DNA from: Tretioscincus oriximinensis
Lineage: Eukaryota > Chordata > Lepidosauria > Squamata > Gymnophthalmidae
Length of the DNA stretch: 64,000 nucleotides
Direction of reading: 5' to 3'
Assembly (NCBI GenBank): GCA_022410635.1
Contig: JAJVDF010000963.1
Coordinates: 124,001-188,000 of the forward strand
Position numbers and translations under genes: made by a program. The notes under the pieces are model-generated. The model had not been told where the DNA came from. It was given only the letters and a program-made list of their open reading frames with translations, and ran no database searches. Positions 1-12,379 of this stretch are shown piece after piece. The stretch's first letter is position 1. Every line of letters begins with the position of its first letter.

Positions 1-168
1 GGGGGAGACTATTCCAAAGCCTGGGGGCTGCCATAGATAAGGCCCTATTCCGGGTTCCCACCCTCTCTGCCACTGAGGGTGGTGGTACAGTCAGAAGGGC
101 CTCCCCTGCTGATCTTAAGGCACGGGCAGGCTCATGTGGGAAAAGATGTTCCTTTAGATATTTGCTTC
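1..168 (-). mobile_element. L2 LINE fragment, 3' region
   Basis: This matches the L2 copies at 28500-28620 and 34020-34195: GGGGGAGACTATTCCAAAG, then AAGGCCCTATTCCGGGTTCC, then GTGGGAAAAG near 140. The orientation is minus. It is cut by the window edge, and its L2 3' end must lie before position 1. Confidence 0.75.
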
Positions 169-2994
169 AGATATAATATAGTTGCTGTTACTTCAAATAT
201 TCTGCCATATATTTTTCACATACGTCTAAATACCCTGGTTTGTACCTCTGGGGATACATGTGCTCCACATTGGAATAACTATACTAAACCATTCCATTTA
301 TCTAACTGAAATCAAGGTCTGCTTTGCATTTTTTTATTTATATTAGAAACCCATTTTAGGGCCTAAAAATGAATTACTGAATCTGTGCAAACAGGGGCTA
401 AAACAGATTAATCCAAGTCTACCAAAGTAGATCAGGCAAATATAGATCAGATTTAAAACTTTACATTACATCATGAAATCTGAGTAACCTTAGTGATACA
501 TTCTTTGTGACATTAAGAACCACCAAAATCTCCAGCAAACTTTATATGAACTTTTCATCAGAAAAAGTGTAACTGAATGCTCTTTGAGCTTACAATCAAT
601 TAAGATGTTGAAATCAGGAAAACAAAGAGACATCAGATATGTTGACAGAAAATTTTACTGTAAGGTCAGGGGAAAGAATGAACTCTGAAGAAAAATCCGA
701 TTAAAGTTGGAGGAGGGGAATGTGAATGATACAATCAATGCAAATGAACCGTCTATACCCTTAGGGGAAAAGCACTGACACATAAAAGCTCACAATGCTT
801 ATAAGCTGGAAAAGGTTGATATTCTTTTTACATTAGAGTACCAAGAATCTACTGCTATGGAAAGCACCAAAATTAGCTGAATAGAATAGAAATCCATCAA
901 TCTCTCCAGGACTCGTCCCCAGGTAAGACCGACATCATCTTCCTCAAAAAACTGCAAACAGGAGGACAGCACTTGTTTTCCAGCAGAAAATAGAATTGTC
1001 TTCAAAAGTTCTTGCAACCTATTCTATTTCTTGTTACAAGATCCTCTTGCTAGATTTTCTGGACCCTGACTAGCATGGCTTTTTCTTTGAAGTCTGAACC
1101 CAGGGAAAGCATTTTCTTTTAACTCAAGGTGGGAAGAAAATTAGTGAAAGTCAGAAATGGAACACTATGGGCAGATCATAGCTGAGTGACCAGAAATATT
1201 TGTCTTTTTTCACTGAACTCTTAAACAACTTTTTAGTTGAGCACTTCTTCTCAATTTCCTGCCTTGTCCTTTCCTTATCCATCTTTCATATGGTAAATCT
1301 CAGGGCTGGATTGTGCTACTGAATGCTATCTAGGCTCCTATTATCTTCTGGTAACATTTTTCTATATCAGAATCTGTTCAATTTTCTAGGCACAAAGAAT
1401 TCTGCTAGGTATGTGCTCACTCATCCATACATACAGTTCTATGGTTTCAATCCACACTCTCTCCCTGGATATAGATAAAAGCAAAGCACTTCTATAGCTC
1501 AGCCAAGGAAACTTCACAAAGGTCAAGATTGGCAACCATGCAGGCAATTAAGAATCAGTCAAAACGAAGTGTCATGTATCCAACAATACCAAGAAGAACA
1601 TGACTCTGCATATTTGATTAAATTGTACTAATATTATACTGGGATACAGTGATTGATTTCCTCACATACAGTAACTATATTTTATACAAGAACACTGGGT
1701 CTAAATTCAAGAAACATTGCATTACTTGTTTTACATATACAATGTTTTCCCTTCAAACTCATAGGCCCTTCTGGACATCTTCAATGACAGTGCTTCTCAA
1801 ACAGAAAGGAGTGTGGTATTTAATAACCTGGGTTCTGTAGGAAGAACAACACACCTTAGTTGGCCAGGACATTCGTGGATAATCATTTTTGATATATTCC
1901 TATTTATCACAATTAAATGTTACCAGTTACATTCAAAGAGGAATACAAAGTTTTATGAAGGTGAAACTGTGTGCTTGACACATCTTTCCTATCTCTGCAG
2001 CAGACAGCAAACTGTACTCAAGCAAAATTATTTCAGCATGTTCAAAAGAAGCTAACAGATGGTTGGAGGCTGAAAAAAAACAAAATTAGCCATTCTCAGT
2101 GTCTTGGAATATTTGGAACAAAAGAAAATGCTGCCATCTGCAGGAAATACCTACAGAATTATCAACTTTATCATTGTGTCTCAATAAAGACAAATAATAT
2201 AATTGTTTCTTTAAATTGTTGAGATCCATGAACTGAAGACTACATGCAGCTCTGGATAGCTAGTATGTAGCCCCTGGTGGTTTTAAATGCTATAAAAAAG
2301 AAGTGCTCTTCTTATACTGTATTCATAATTATCCTGATAGCCTGTATGTCAGGCTGGTGTAAGCTTGACATACAAGTTAACTGCTTAAAATTGGGCACAA
2401 TTGGCTGCACTATCTTGAATGGTGGGATTGGAAAAAGAGCATTCTGTCAAGACCAGCTAAACAAAAGGATACTGGTGCCAGCTGAGTTGCTTCAGAGGGA
2501 GTGGCAATGATTGTCTACTGGACTGGTAAGCTGCTGATCCTTCCCTACTAGTCCCAATTGCCACCTCATCCCAATTCAAAGCAATTTCCAGATTGGAATT
2601 GGTTGTGTATTTTACACCTAGGAGAAGAACACAGGGGACAAGCCGGTGAGCGGGCAGAGGGTCACCTCAGATACGAGAGGCATCTAAGGGATGGAAAGCT
2701 AAGGACAAGCTTTCTTTTTTTTTCTTCTGCTTTACCTCTATCTCTGAGAAAGCAAAAAACAACAACGAATGGGTGGAAAAGGGAGGATAAGATAAAAGAG
2801 AAGGAAGGAAGCAGTCTTCCTGTTCAACTCTTACTCACTGTACCCAGCAAATCAAAGCACAATTCCATTGGTATTGTATCTGGTGGATTAATGATTAGAG
2901 GAAGTAGGGAATTGAAAGACAGCCTCTCTGCCTTTCAATTCTCTGATGGCCAATATTATACAAACTGAAGTATATTTTGATGTGTATAGATTGC
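169..2994. other. Intronic DNA, no gene seen
   Basis: AT-rich sequence with only short ORFs that have no family signature. The one recognised repeat is the small fragment at 1029-1090, listed separately. Nothing else supportable was found. Confidence 0.5.
1029..1090 (+). repeat. Fragment of the ACTAACACGGCTA dispersed repeat
   Basis: CTTGCTAGATTTTCTGGACC followed by CTGACTAGCATGGC matches the 3' end of the repeat seen better at 59850-59900 (TTGCTAGATTTTCTGGACCC, CAGACTAATACAGC) and at 20080-20120. It is short and diverged. I recognise the family motif from amniote genomes but cannot name the family with certainty. Confidence 0.55.
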
Positions 2995-3330
2995 AGACAT
3001 TGGAAAGGGAAAAAACAGAGAGACACAATAAGAGGAAGAGAATGACAGACACCCAGCAAAATAAAGTGTGAGAAGGGAAAGAATGGACTGACAAACTGAT
3101 AATTGATAGACGAAGTAGGGAAGAGAAGGAAAGAAGTGAGTTTGAGGTTACTGAGAGAGAGGGAAAAAGAGGAAAAGGCAGGAAGGAAGGAAGAAAAGAA
3201 GTGATAGAAAAAAGTGACAGGCAAACAAAGAAAGATACTGAGGGGTTGAGAGAAAGAAAACAGGGATGTCAAGTGGTGAAGGACAAAGTGGAGGACAGTG
3301 ATTATAAACACTTTTAAAGGCAGGAGAAAG
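2995..3330 (+). repeat. Purine-rich tract (GA/GGAA-rich)
   Basis: About 330 bases that are overwhelmingly A and G on the plus strand, with GGAAGGAAGGAAG near 3181 and repeated GAGA and GAAA. The 163-codon minus-strand ORF here (F/S/L-rich) is only the pyrimidine complement of the tract, not a gene. Confidence 0.8.
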
Positions 3331-3419
3331 TCAGAGAAAGTATTACAAGAAGGCCCTTTTCTTAAGAGCTCAATACTCAGACACACCTATATGGAAAGTC
3401 AATATAAAAATAAACCCAG

Positions 3420-3620
3420 TATAAAAAATTTGCGAAAGTGGGCTTTGATGATCTTTTGAGATTGATGTCACCCATCCAGAGATTCCATTGGTAATTTAGT
3501 TGCTGCATTTTGCACTAGATCAGATGCCAAATAGTTTTCAAGGGTGCCTTCACAATAAATGCATTAAAGGGCCCAACAACATACATCTGAGACAATCTCC
3601 ACCAGATCAGACAGAAAAGT
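3420..3620 (-). mobile_element. Old L2 LINE fragment
   Basis: GTTGCTGCATTTTGCACTAG, then TTTTCAAGGGTGCC and AATGCATTAAAGGGCCC, line up in order with 34330-34400 of the younger L2 copy (GCTGCTGCATTCTGCACTAG, GTCTTCAAGGGAAGCCCC, GTGCATTGCAGTAGTC). Divergence is high, so this is an ancient insertion. Confidence 0.65.
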
Positions 3621-4029
3621 CACTAGGCAGCAGGGTGAACTGTACACATTAGCAGCAGTTCTATCTCTCTAGCCTAATTATAGGATCAGCCTCCAAACTC
3701 TAGTGAAAAACTGGTGTCTTGTGACTATGGCAACTCCCACATACACCACAAGCCAGACTGGTACTGAATCTGATATCCTGGAAGCCGTATTTGAGTGGGC
3801 ACTGGCCTTCCTATTTCACCAATCCAGATTTCTATACTGCACACCAGACCAGCTGCTTCATCCACAGTCAACTCAGGAGGAGAGAACTAGAATATGGCAA
3901 GTGAATTGTTTAGCTTTGTTCTTAAAATGGTCTGTAATGGTATTAACATAAGTAGAAAGAATACAGCTGGAACATATAAGGGTGGCATTCACCTTTTCCA
4001 TAGCTCCCTAGTGCCCTGTTCTCTAAAGA

Positions 4030-4740
4030 AACAATTGCTCTTTCATTTTTTGCTCCCATAATCAATTTGCCTCCATGCATTCAGAGAGGTCTCCCATATG
4101 GTTAAGACACATGCAAGAATTAATATGCAATTAACAGGACAGTTTGATCATCTGCTTGTGTTCAAGAAAGCAGCTGGTCCACGTATCAGATGCTAATTAG
4201 AAAAATTAAGATGAACTGCTTTTGTTCTGTAATGAAGTGATAGCCTACTGTAACCAATCCTTTTAGATTTTCTGAAAGGAGGCCAATAAATGAAGTAAAT
4301 ATGAGATAACAGAAGACTTATTTCTTGCACAAAACCCCCTATTGTACAAGTGAATTAATTAAATCGTATAAATGAAGGAAGCATCCTAATGCTATATATT
4401 TTATGCTAACCAGCAGTATGTGAACTACTACAGATTAATATTAATTAGGGTGTGAAATGAGATTAAAAGAGGGGGGAAAGTTCTATTACTATTGAGACAG
4501 ATGAAGAGTTCATTGATTGTCACTTGCATAAAGCACAATAGTAATACAGTTTATGATACTGCTCTTTTTTCAGTGAACAAATATTGCCAAAATAGAAATC
4601 TTAATACTACTGTTTTGCCAACTATAAAAGAACTAATATTATGAACACAGTTGCTTTTCTGATGGTAAAGTAGTTCATTAAGTAATGTTATAAAGCAAAT
4701 AAATATTATAATTGCATCATTTTGTCAAAGAGTTAAGAAA
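4030..4740. promoter_or_regulatory. Candidate conserved noncoding element
   Basis: A repeat-free, AT-rich stretch with dense TAAT/ATTA and ATTTGCAT-like words (ATTAATATGCAATTAAC, GATGCTAATTAG, GTGAATTAATTAAATCG, AGATTAATATTAATTAGG). This look is common in conserved enhancers of neural genes. There is no direct evidence of conservation or function. Confidence 0.2.
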
Positions 4741-6327
4741 TATCTTATCAGACTCACTAAAGTACTTTAATGTGAACATTCACAATCACTGAAAATCTGT
4801 TTGCTGATTTATGCCACAGGTTATCAAAACTTTCTCCAAACTTTTATTTGTATTTAAACACTTTACTCTCTCTTTTTTTTTGCACAGAGTATTCTCTGAT
4901 AATGAATGACATCTGATCAGATAGAAAATAAACACTAAGGAAAGAATAATATGCAAAGATGGACTAATGAAACAACAAAGCTGTTAAATACTTTGTTTAC
5001 AATGACAGGAAAAGTCAAAGCTGCTTTCTGAACTAAAATAAATTCCCTTCAACTTTTTATATTAGATATACCATAGACACTTAAAAAGCAGCAGACAGAG
5101 CAATCTTAAATTTTATCAATATACACCCCAAATTAGAAAGCTCTTGCCCTGTGATAAGATATATCTAAACCGTGTAGCCAACACTAAAAGAAGTGTGTTT
5201 CTAGGGCGTGAAATACTCTGTGTGCATGTACTCTGGCTTATCATCTGACAAGTCAATCAAGGTTGATAGGTCTCTGTGTTACTGGAATTAGTACATAGTA
5301 CAAAGACTTAGCTGTCTACTTTGCCAGTCTCAAAGAATTCAACATAATGGATATTCATTTTAAGATTTAATAATCATACACACCTCTAGAAATAGGTTGT
5401 TGCTCATGTATCTCTCCTAAATGGGCATGTTCTTGTAGCTTTCATAAAACCTACAAAGAGTGCTTTCTTTCTTTAGCTGTGGTTGCCTATTTGCTTTAGA
5501 CCATCTTCAATTCATTCTCACTCTTGAAGAATGCTTCTCAGTCCATTTCCAACCAAAGATGGTTTAGTATAACCATGGTCAGTCAGTAGTTTCTTTCTTT
5601 CAAACCCTACTCTTCACCAGAGGATCCCAGGAAAGGTAGGTTACAATAATTAAAAAGATAAAATATAAAGACTTTTCCTAAAGCCTATTTAAAATTTAAT
5701 GTTCCCCTCCCTAACAAGGCAACAATCTGAGAAAGCTAAGAGGTACATTTTAAACAGGTGCTGAAAATTTGGCTATTAAAAAAAAACATCTTGAAGCAGA
5801 AAGTTAATGGAGATCCAATTGAGGCTATAAGACGAATATTTTGAAACAAAAATAAAAAGTAGATGGTTTAAAGATTTGATATAATAGGTAAGAGTCTAAA
5901 CTAAGGAATCCAAATGACTAAAGATAAGCAGGCAAAGTAAGGTGATATGGGGACCTATAGTCCGTGTGAGTTCTGCACGATCAGAAACAACATTTGGACA
6001 ACATGAAAGAAGCTTATATAAATGAATAAATAAACTTAGATACAGGGTTTTTGTCTTATTCTTCTGTTCCCTTTGAATATTTTTAGAAACACATCTATAT
6101 CAATTAACGCTGTTCAAAGACCCAACAAAATACACAATGTTCTTTACTGTGCTAATGAAGAGTTCTCATATAAGATGCTATCCTACTATTTTGATTTAAA
6201 GAAATAGATTGGTGACAAAAAAGAATAGGGAAAGTATGCTGGGTAATATTGTAGATACAAAGCTCTTAATACAAAGCATTTACAAGGAATAAAAAAGAAA
6301 AAATACCATCAACATAAAATAAAGAGA
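4741..6327. other. Intronic DNA, no gene or repeat recognised
   Basis: AT-rich single-copy-looking sequence with only short ORFs without signatures. Confidence 0.45.
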
Positions 6328-6478
6328 ATATAAGAGGAGCCTGTTGAATGGGGCCCTAGCCCATCTAGTCCAGGATTTTGTCTCACCCAGTGGCCACCAA
6401 TTGCACCTGGGCAGTCTCAAGCAGAAGAAGCCAAAACCCACACCTGTTCTTGACTCCCAACAAATGGTAGCTGGAATA
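6328..6478 (-). mobile_element. CR1 LINE 3' fragment
   Basis: AAGAGGAGCCTGTTGAATGG, GCCCATCTAGTCCAGGATTT, CACCTGGGCAGTCTCAAGCA and GACTCCCAACAAATGGTA follow the order seen in the CR1 copy at 58841-58980. The insertion is minus strand, 3' end at the low coordinate, and is moderately diverged. Confidence 0.75.
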
Positions 6479-8907
6479 CTACCTGTTTTTCCATCCTAAT
6501 AGCCATTGAACGTCTATAGTATGAATAAAATACTCAATTATTTTCTTCTTGCTCAACTTAAAAAAGAAAAAAAATCCTCTCAAAGTCACAGCTTTGGATG
6601 TAGATTCTAGAAGACCTGTGCAGCACTAAATAACATGCTTTTTGCTTATTGGATTTTGTCACAAGAGATACCGGTATTTAAACATTTAGAAGAATATCAA
6701 AGTTTTAGTAAAATATACGAAGGAATGCTTACTTGGCCAAAAAGTCCTGTTGTCTCTGCCCAGCCATTTCTTCTTGAAGTGTTCTTGTACTTTAGTATGC
6801 CTAATCTCCATTTTGTTGTATAATGGAATAAGTTCTTCTTCTTCATCGTCATAACTAACCTGCCACTTATTTTTGTGCAAACAGCCAACAGGATCAGAAG
6901 GAAGACAATGCACATAAGCAATCATTCTCAGAAAGTCTTCCAAGTAATTTGGGAAACCCGTCTTTAAAACTTTCCTTAAACAAAAGGAATTCTGTCCTTT
7001 AATCTTGTTATTTCCAATCCAATTGTATGAGCTATAACGTAAGTCTTTTGCGATGCACTGATCTAAACAGATGCCATTTTCAGTAGCAGGCCAACTGCCT
7101 GTTCCTAACTAAAACTCAAATAAATCCAGAAATGGTTCTGTTTAATAAATCAGTCTGAAATAGATTTCAGACTGGCCTGTTTTTGCTCCAGCAGCTGAAC
7201 TGTGGTGCTTCTCTTAAGCTTTATCCCAGATTATTTGTTACTCTCTGAACAACAGGTACCATAGCCACCCACGCAGATGGCCATATCTTAAAAGCTTATG
7301 GGAAGCTAAACAACCAGCTACCAAATGAGATCACAAGATGTAGTAGTATTTCCCTACAACAAATACACAAAACATGATGGAGCCTGTGCTTAGATACAAT
7401 AAAAGAAGCACTTCAGAGGCAGAGGCATTGTATAGCATTTTATATCCCCAAGCCTTGGATGCCTTCAGATAGGATGTAATTACTGATTTTTTTTGCACTA
7501 TAGTAATCGATTGGCCAGACAGGATTGTTACTTTTGGTCAAAATAGTAGACTGATTGACATTCTTTGTGAGATATTGTGAAAGTCCACTATATCAAGGGT
7601 AGGATGAGCTCCCGTAAGTGACAGAGAACAAAAGCTACAAAGTTCAGAAAGGTACCTATGGAAGAGGGATGGCTTACTCAATGACATAAATAATCTCACC
7701 GCAAAGAATAATGGGTAATTTTTCATGGGAAAAATGTTAAAGCTTGGCTTTGATTCTGACAATACGATTTTTATTATGTTAGTGCTTTTTAACAGAATAT
7801 CGATAAATTGAATATTTTTAACAGTGTTCAAAATCATGGTTCTCAACATGGGGCACAAGCCCCATGGCAGGAGGGGGGGCGGGAATTCAAGGATGAGATT
7901 AACAGTTTTTTTAGGCTTCCGCCACATGAATAGGAGTTTACGTTTTGAATAGTATGAATTACGTGCCACGGGAGGGAGGCCATCAGGATTTTAGAGATGC
8001 TTAGGTGGGGCATGGCAAAAAAAATCTATCTTTTCTTACACAGACTATTTAGGAAAGGGGGGGGACATAGTTTGGTGTATATTAACAATCCCATCTTGAA
8101 GGTGCCTCAGAGATGTTTTTTGTTGTGTCTGAATACAGCCAAAGAATTTTAAATGTAAATCTTCCTCTGTACAGATTGCAACACTGCTATTCAAAACTGA
8201 GAGACAGGCAAGCAAAGGGAACTCTTAAAATACTTTCCTAGAATTTGAAGTTTCATTCATTTCAACCAAATCTAGACATAAATAAGTAGCTGTGAAGAAC
8301 TTCATAAAATGATAAATGGTCAAACAGACGAATCCTTACAACACCTTCTTCAGCCAGGTATTATCCCTGTTTAAAAGATGAGACAGAAAGACTCAAGAAA
8401 GGTCCATTAAGCTGTCTGTGCTTCAAGTGTAAAACCGAGGATTAAACTACATTTTCAAAGGTCACAAAACAAAAGCCACAACCAATTTGTATCACTCCTA
8501 CTTTTTTCTTGTTAAAAACAAGAACAATTACAAATGTTTCCCAATTATATAACAATATAATAAATATAATGTATATTAAAAACTAGTTTTCTTATCAAAC
8601 AGTTCTAGGTAGTACATTTTAATGAGGCTTAAACATTTATAGTAGATACAGAGCTTTCTGAAAGAACTGGATTATTTTCAACTATTTTGCTGCTTTCCTG
8701 GGGGTTTATTTGTGCCTGTTGTATACCAATTAAAGTCCATGTATTCTACCATGATTTTTCCTTATTGTCTCCATGAGTTTCAGAACAGCTTGTAGACACA
8801 ACGTGAAAAAGGAAAAAATATATCCCTTTTATCATTAACACCTTTCCCCAGCAAAATATCAGAACTGCAGTAAAAATAAAGCATAAAAAAACATAAAATG
8901 GATAAAG
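6479..8907. other. Intronic DNA, no gene seen
   Basis: Only short ORFs without signatures. A stretch at 7830-8030 (GGTTCTCAACATGGGGCAC through GGTGGGGCATGGCAAAAA) looks like an old interspersed repeat, but I could not place it in a family. Confidence 0.4.
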
Positions 8908-9393
8908 TAGGCTGACCAGATTACCCCTTTTTGGGGGGAAACCCGGTTTTGGAGTGTCTACCCCGCCCTCCTGGGGGGTGGGGGTGGGTTGCCATTTCCC
9001 CAGTTTTTGCTAAGGAATTTTTTTAAAAAAATATATTTTTTTTTTAAAAAAATCACTGCACCACCACTAGGGGATTTGGCAACTGGGGCCAGCTCCTGAA
9101 GCACCATCCCCTCAGTTAAAAAATAACTTGCACAATTTTTTTAAAATTCACTGCACTACCACTAGGGGGCTCTGGCAACTGGGGCCAGCTCCTGAAGCAC
9201 CCTCCCCTCAGTGAAAAATAAAATTCAAAAACTTCTCACACACTTTGAAAATTCTCACATGCTTCGAAGATTTCTTGGCCGGGGATTTCGGAGGGGTATG
9301 CATGTTGGTGGGTGATTTGCATATTCATGAATATGCAAATTAGTATGAATATTAATTACCCCAATTTGGGCCTCAGAAAATCTGGCCAAACTA
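8908..9393. mobile_element. Chompy/Harbinger-like MITE (486 bp)
   Basis: The left end TAGGCTGACCAGATT and the right end, read as its complement TAGTTTGGCCAGATT, are terminal inverted repeats. A second member with the same ends is at 53541-53730. The GACCAGAT ends resemble Chompy-type PIF/Harbinger MITEs of reptiles. The TA at each tip may be target duplication or part of the repeat. The interior has a 95-bp direct duplication and no coding capacity. Confidence 0.65.
9053..9219 (+). repeat. 95-bp direct duplication inside the MITE
   Basis: TCACTGCACCACCACTAGGG at 9053 and TCACTGCACTACCACTAGGG at 9148 start two copies, each followed by GGCAACTGGGGCCAGCTCCT and GAAGCACC-TCCCCTCAGT. Period is 95 bases, with about 90% identity by eye. 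Confidence 0.9.
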
Positions 9394-10140
9394 GATATAG
9401 TGATACGTTTGAATTTTTTCTTTAGTGGTTCAAATCTATGTTTTTATTTTTTCCATCCCCCTAAACTTGTTCTAATAATTGTGTAAACTTACATGCTGTT
9501 TTTCATTAACTTTTTTTATTCTCAGAGTTCCACTCTTATAGGACACCTTTTAGAAATATATTTTACCCTAATATTAAATTTGCATTTATAGATTACATTT
9601 GTTAAATGTATATACAGTAAAAATAAATAAGTAAATACAGTCTTCAAATAAGATTTGACAGATATTGAGACAAAAGCCATAGTATAAGCATGAAATTAGA
9701 GGATGTCAGCTTATCCTATGCAGCTGGTGAAAACATGGGACCAAGGGTGTGCTGCCAAAAAGAAATAGAAAGGCATGACTCCAATCTACAGCAACAATGG
9801 AATGACAAAGCTACTAAGGCTGGCACCTCCTAGCACTATGTCAGCAAAGCATTCTTTACATCTGTGAAAAGCCAATAAATTTACAGATCGCTTCAGCAAG
9901 AAATTCAGATACAGTTGGGATAAGTTTAGCAATGCCAGGCCTTCTCATTTAAATGCATGGCAATCCTGAATTGTTATGCTAATCAACACTGAACAACACT
10001 GACCTTTTGATCTTTGAAAGCCCTGTAGAAATGTATCTTAATTATATTTTNTTTGAAACTGTATGCTGTGAACAACTATGTCATAAAATATGAAAGATAA
10101 CAATGGAAGTGCTGAGACAGGAGTTGCGGATCATTTTCAA

Positions 10141-10275
10141 GTTGTTGTTGTTCAGTCATGCCTGAGTTATTTAATTATTTATTTACATTTCTATACTGCC
10201 CTATACCCGAAGGTCTCAGGGCAGTTAACAATAAAAAATTCAATATATTAGAACCAAATTAACATATCAAAAACA
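10141..10275 (-). mobile_element. L2-type 3' tail with abutting tRNA-SINE tail
   Basis: ATACTGCCCTATACCCGAAG and GTCTCAGGGCAGTTAACA (10193-10232) match the L2 3' end at 28310-28345. The A/T-rich TTATTTAATTATTTATT before it is the L2 tail read on the minus strand. The GTTGTTGTTGTTCAGTC at 10141 looks like the complementary end of a separate SINE. Confidence 0.6.
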
Positions 10276-11722
10276 TTTGTGCCTCCGTGGACTCCATGGG
10301 AAGGAGTCCAGCCACTTCTCCTTTGCCTTTAATCTCTCAGCATTATAATATTCTTCAGAGAACTCCATCTTCTCATTATATGGTTAAAGTATTTGTCTTT
10401 CCAAGTTGATTTCCTTTCGTCTTGACACATTTGATCACCTTAAGGAACTCTCAAAAGGGTTGTCCAGCCCCACAGTTCAAAAGCATCACTTCATTGGCAC
10501 TGTACGTTTCTTATAATTCAGCTCTCACATCAGTATATTGTCTTTTCAAGAGCGATAAGAAAAGAATATAAGCAAAAAACAGGGAAAGCTTTTCCATTTA
10601 AAAATAACACCCACTGGTATAAGCTCTCCAAATAATCTGGAATTTGAATACCCTGGCGTAGCTAACTAGATGCACCTAAAGTATAACTCATATTTTATGG
10701 GCAGTTCACAGACTTGGACTGGCAAAGCAAGGTGAAAGTTGGAATTAATTTAAGCTTCTCAAACTGTGCTGATATAAAAATGAATAAAATAAAAGACAAA
10801 TAAATAAAAACAAGGTATCCAAAAGGAAATACAAACCACAAGCTGTGCCTACTTTATGTTTTTTTCTCTTGATTTGTAGCTTAGTTCTGTATATGAACTC
10901 CCTTTCACCTTACTAGGAAAGGCAGTTGCAACTGTGAAATATGTTGAGCTCCATGAAATTTCTATCACACATTCACTTGTCACAGTTTCTGAGGGGGTTA
11001 TGCCAAGTTCTGCAGTTCTGCTTTGAGACTAAGCTTATGGATATAGTTGTGATATCCATCTTCAGAAGATATGACTGCTAGAATTGTCAAATCCTTTGAA
11101 GATAGAAATCATAGCCATATCCAAAAGCTTGGGTTCAAAACAGAACCTAAATTGAAAAACTTGAGATAAAATGAAAACTGACCATTCACTTACTAATGTG
11201 TTTTTATTGGTTTCCTATCTACAATATAGTAGTCATCACTTACACCAGATCTACAGAAAAGCAAAGTTCCCTAGAGATAACAATCACTAAATTTAATCCT
11301 TATGCCATCGAACACCAGCTGTGTCCATCATAATAATGTACTTGATATTAAAGGCTTAACATTAAAGGACTTAACTATAAAATTGGAAGACCTGGCATGC
11401 TGAATGCTGTACTACAACCACAAATAAGAAGATTCAATTAGAAAAGGGGAGAAAAATCCATTTTGAAGTGCAGATTGAATACTTCACAGCAGTGTCACAT
11501 TTCATGCCCTGCCAAGAATTATAGTATTTATCTTTCATTTCTGCAGTTTTTCTCTTAAACTGATGCGTACTGTGAGGCTTTAAGTAACCATTTTGAACAG
11601 CAGTTGTCATGTAACTGCATCAAATTCTACAAGAAACTACACAACATAAACTCAAGAATTTTTAGGACTGTGGTATCAAATAAAGTAAAAGCAGAAAATA
11701 GGTTGACATTGCTAAACTGAGC
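10276..11722. other. Intronic DNA, no gene seen
   Basis: AT-rich sequence with no recognisable exon or repeat. Confidence 0.45.
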
Positions 11723-11730
11723 ACATAGAA

Positions 11731-12019
11731 GAGGGATCCTCAAACTTTTTAAACATGGCACCAGTTCACTGTTCCTCAGACCATTGGAGGGCCGGACTAT
11801 AGTTTTTAAAAAAACAATGAGCAAATTCCTAGATTTTGGGCCACCTANTGTCATGAAGTGAGCATTGTGCACATGCACTATTGAAAAAGTAAAGGGTGTG
11901 AGCCCAGGACTGTTGGCTGCTAATCAGGACAGACAGCGGTAACAACAACATCTTGCAGGCTGGATAAATGTCCTTGGCGGGCTGCATGTGGCCCTCGGGC
12001 TGCAGTTTGAGGACCCCGG
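11731..12019. mobile_element. hAT (Charlie-type) non-autonomous element with 8-bp TSD
   Basis: The left end GAGGGATCCTCAAACTTTTT and right end GCAGTTTGAGGACCCCGG are inverted. The target duplication ACATAGAA is exact on both sides (11723-11730 and 12020-12027). An 8-bp duplication and CAGGGGTCCTCAAAC-like ends are hAT features. At 289 bp with no ORF it is an internally deleted copy. Internal words such as GGAGGGCCGGACTATAGT are those of a Charlie-type element found across tetrapods (from memory). Confidence 0.85.
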
Positions 12020-12095
12020 ACATAGAAGAACTACTTGGAAAAGGAACCAGTTTCTAATTATACAAAGCTTCCATTTACCAAAATGAATCTAAAAT

Positions 12096-12300
12096 GAGAG
12101 TCAGTTTGGTGTAATGGCTAGAGTTGGACTTGTATCTGGTAGTCACAGTTCTTTAGAACTCTCTCAGCCCCACCTACTTCACAGGGTGTCTGTTGTGGAG
12201 AAAGCAACAAAGACTATGTGCACCACCCTATGGTTGGCTGCCATGAGACCTTCAGGTATAGGATGGGATACAAGTACAAATAAATAAATTAAAATAAATT
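12096..12300 (+). mobile_element. Sauria-like tRNA SINE with L2-type tail, internally deleted
   Basis: The head GAGAGTCAGTTTGGTGTAAT holds the A box. The body CTCTCAGCCCCACCTACTTC and GGGTGTCTGTTGTGGAGAAA follows, and the tail GAGACCTTCAGGTATAGGAT ends in AAATAAATAAATT. Compared with the copies at 57015 and 60432, about 60 bases around the B box are missing after CTGGTAGTC. Confidence 0.85.
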
Positions 12301-12379
12301 ACAATTTGACAAAACATCTAAAATGTCACCATCTCACAATCACAAAACCTGGCACTGAAGCTTTGGAAATGAAAATTAT

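Noticed and set aside
2895..3386. 163-codon minus-strand ORF rich in F, S and L
   Set aside because: It is the complement of the purine-rich tract, and the amino-acid bias follows from pyrimidine-only codons.
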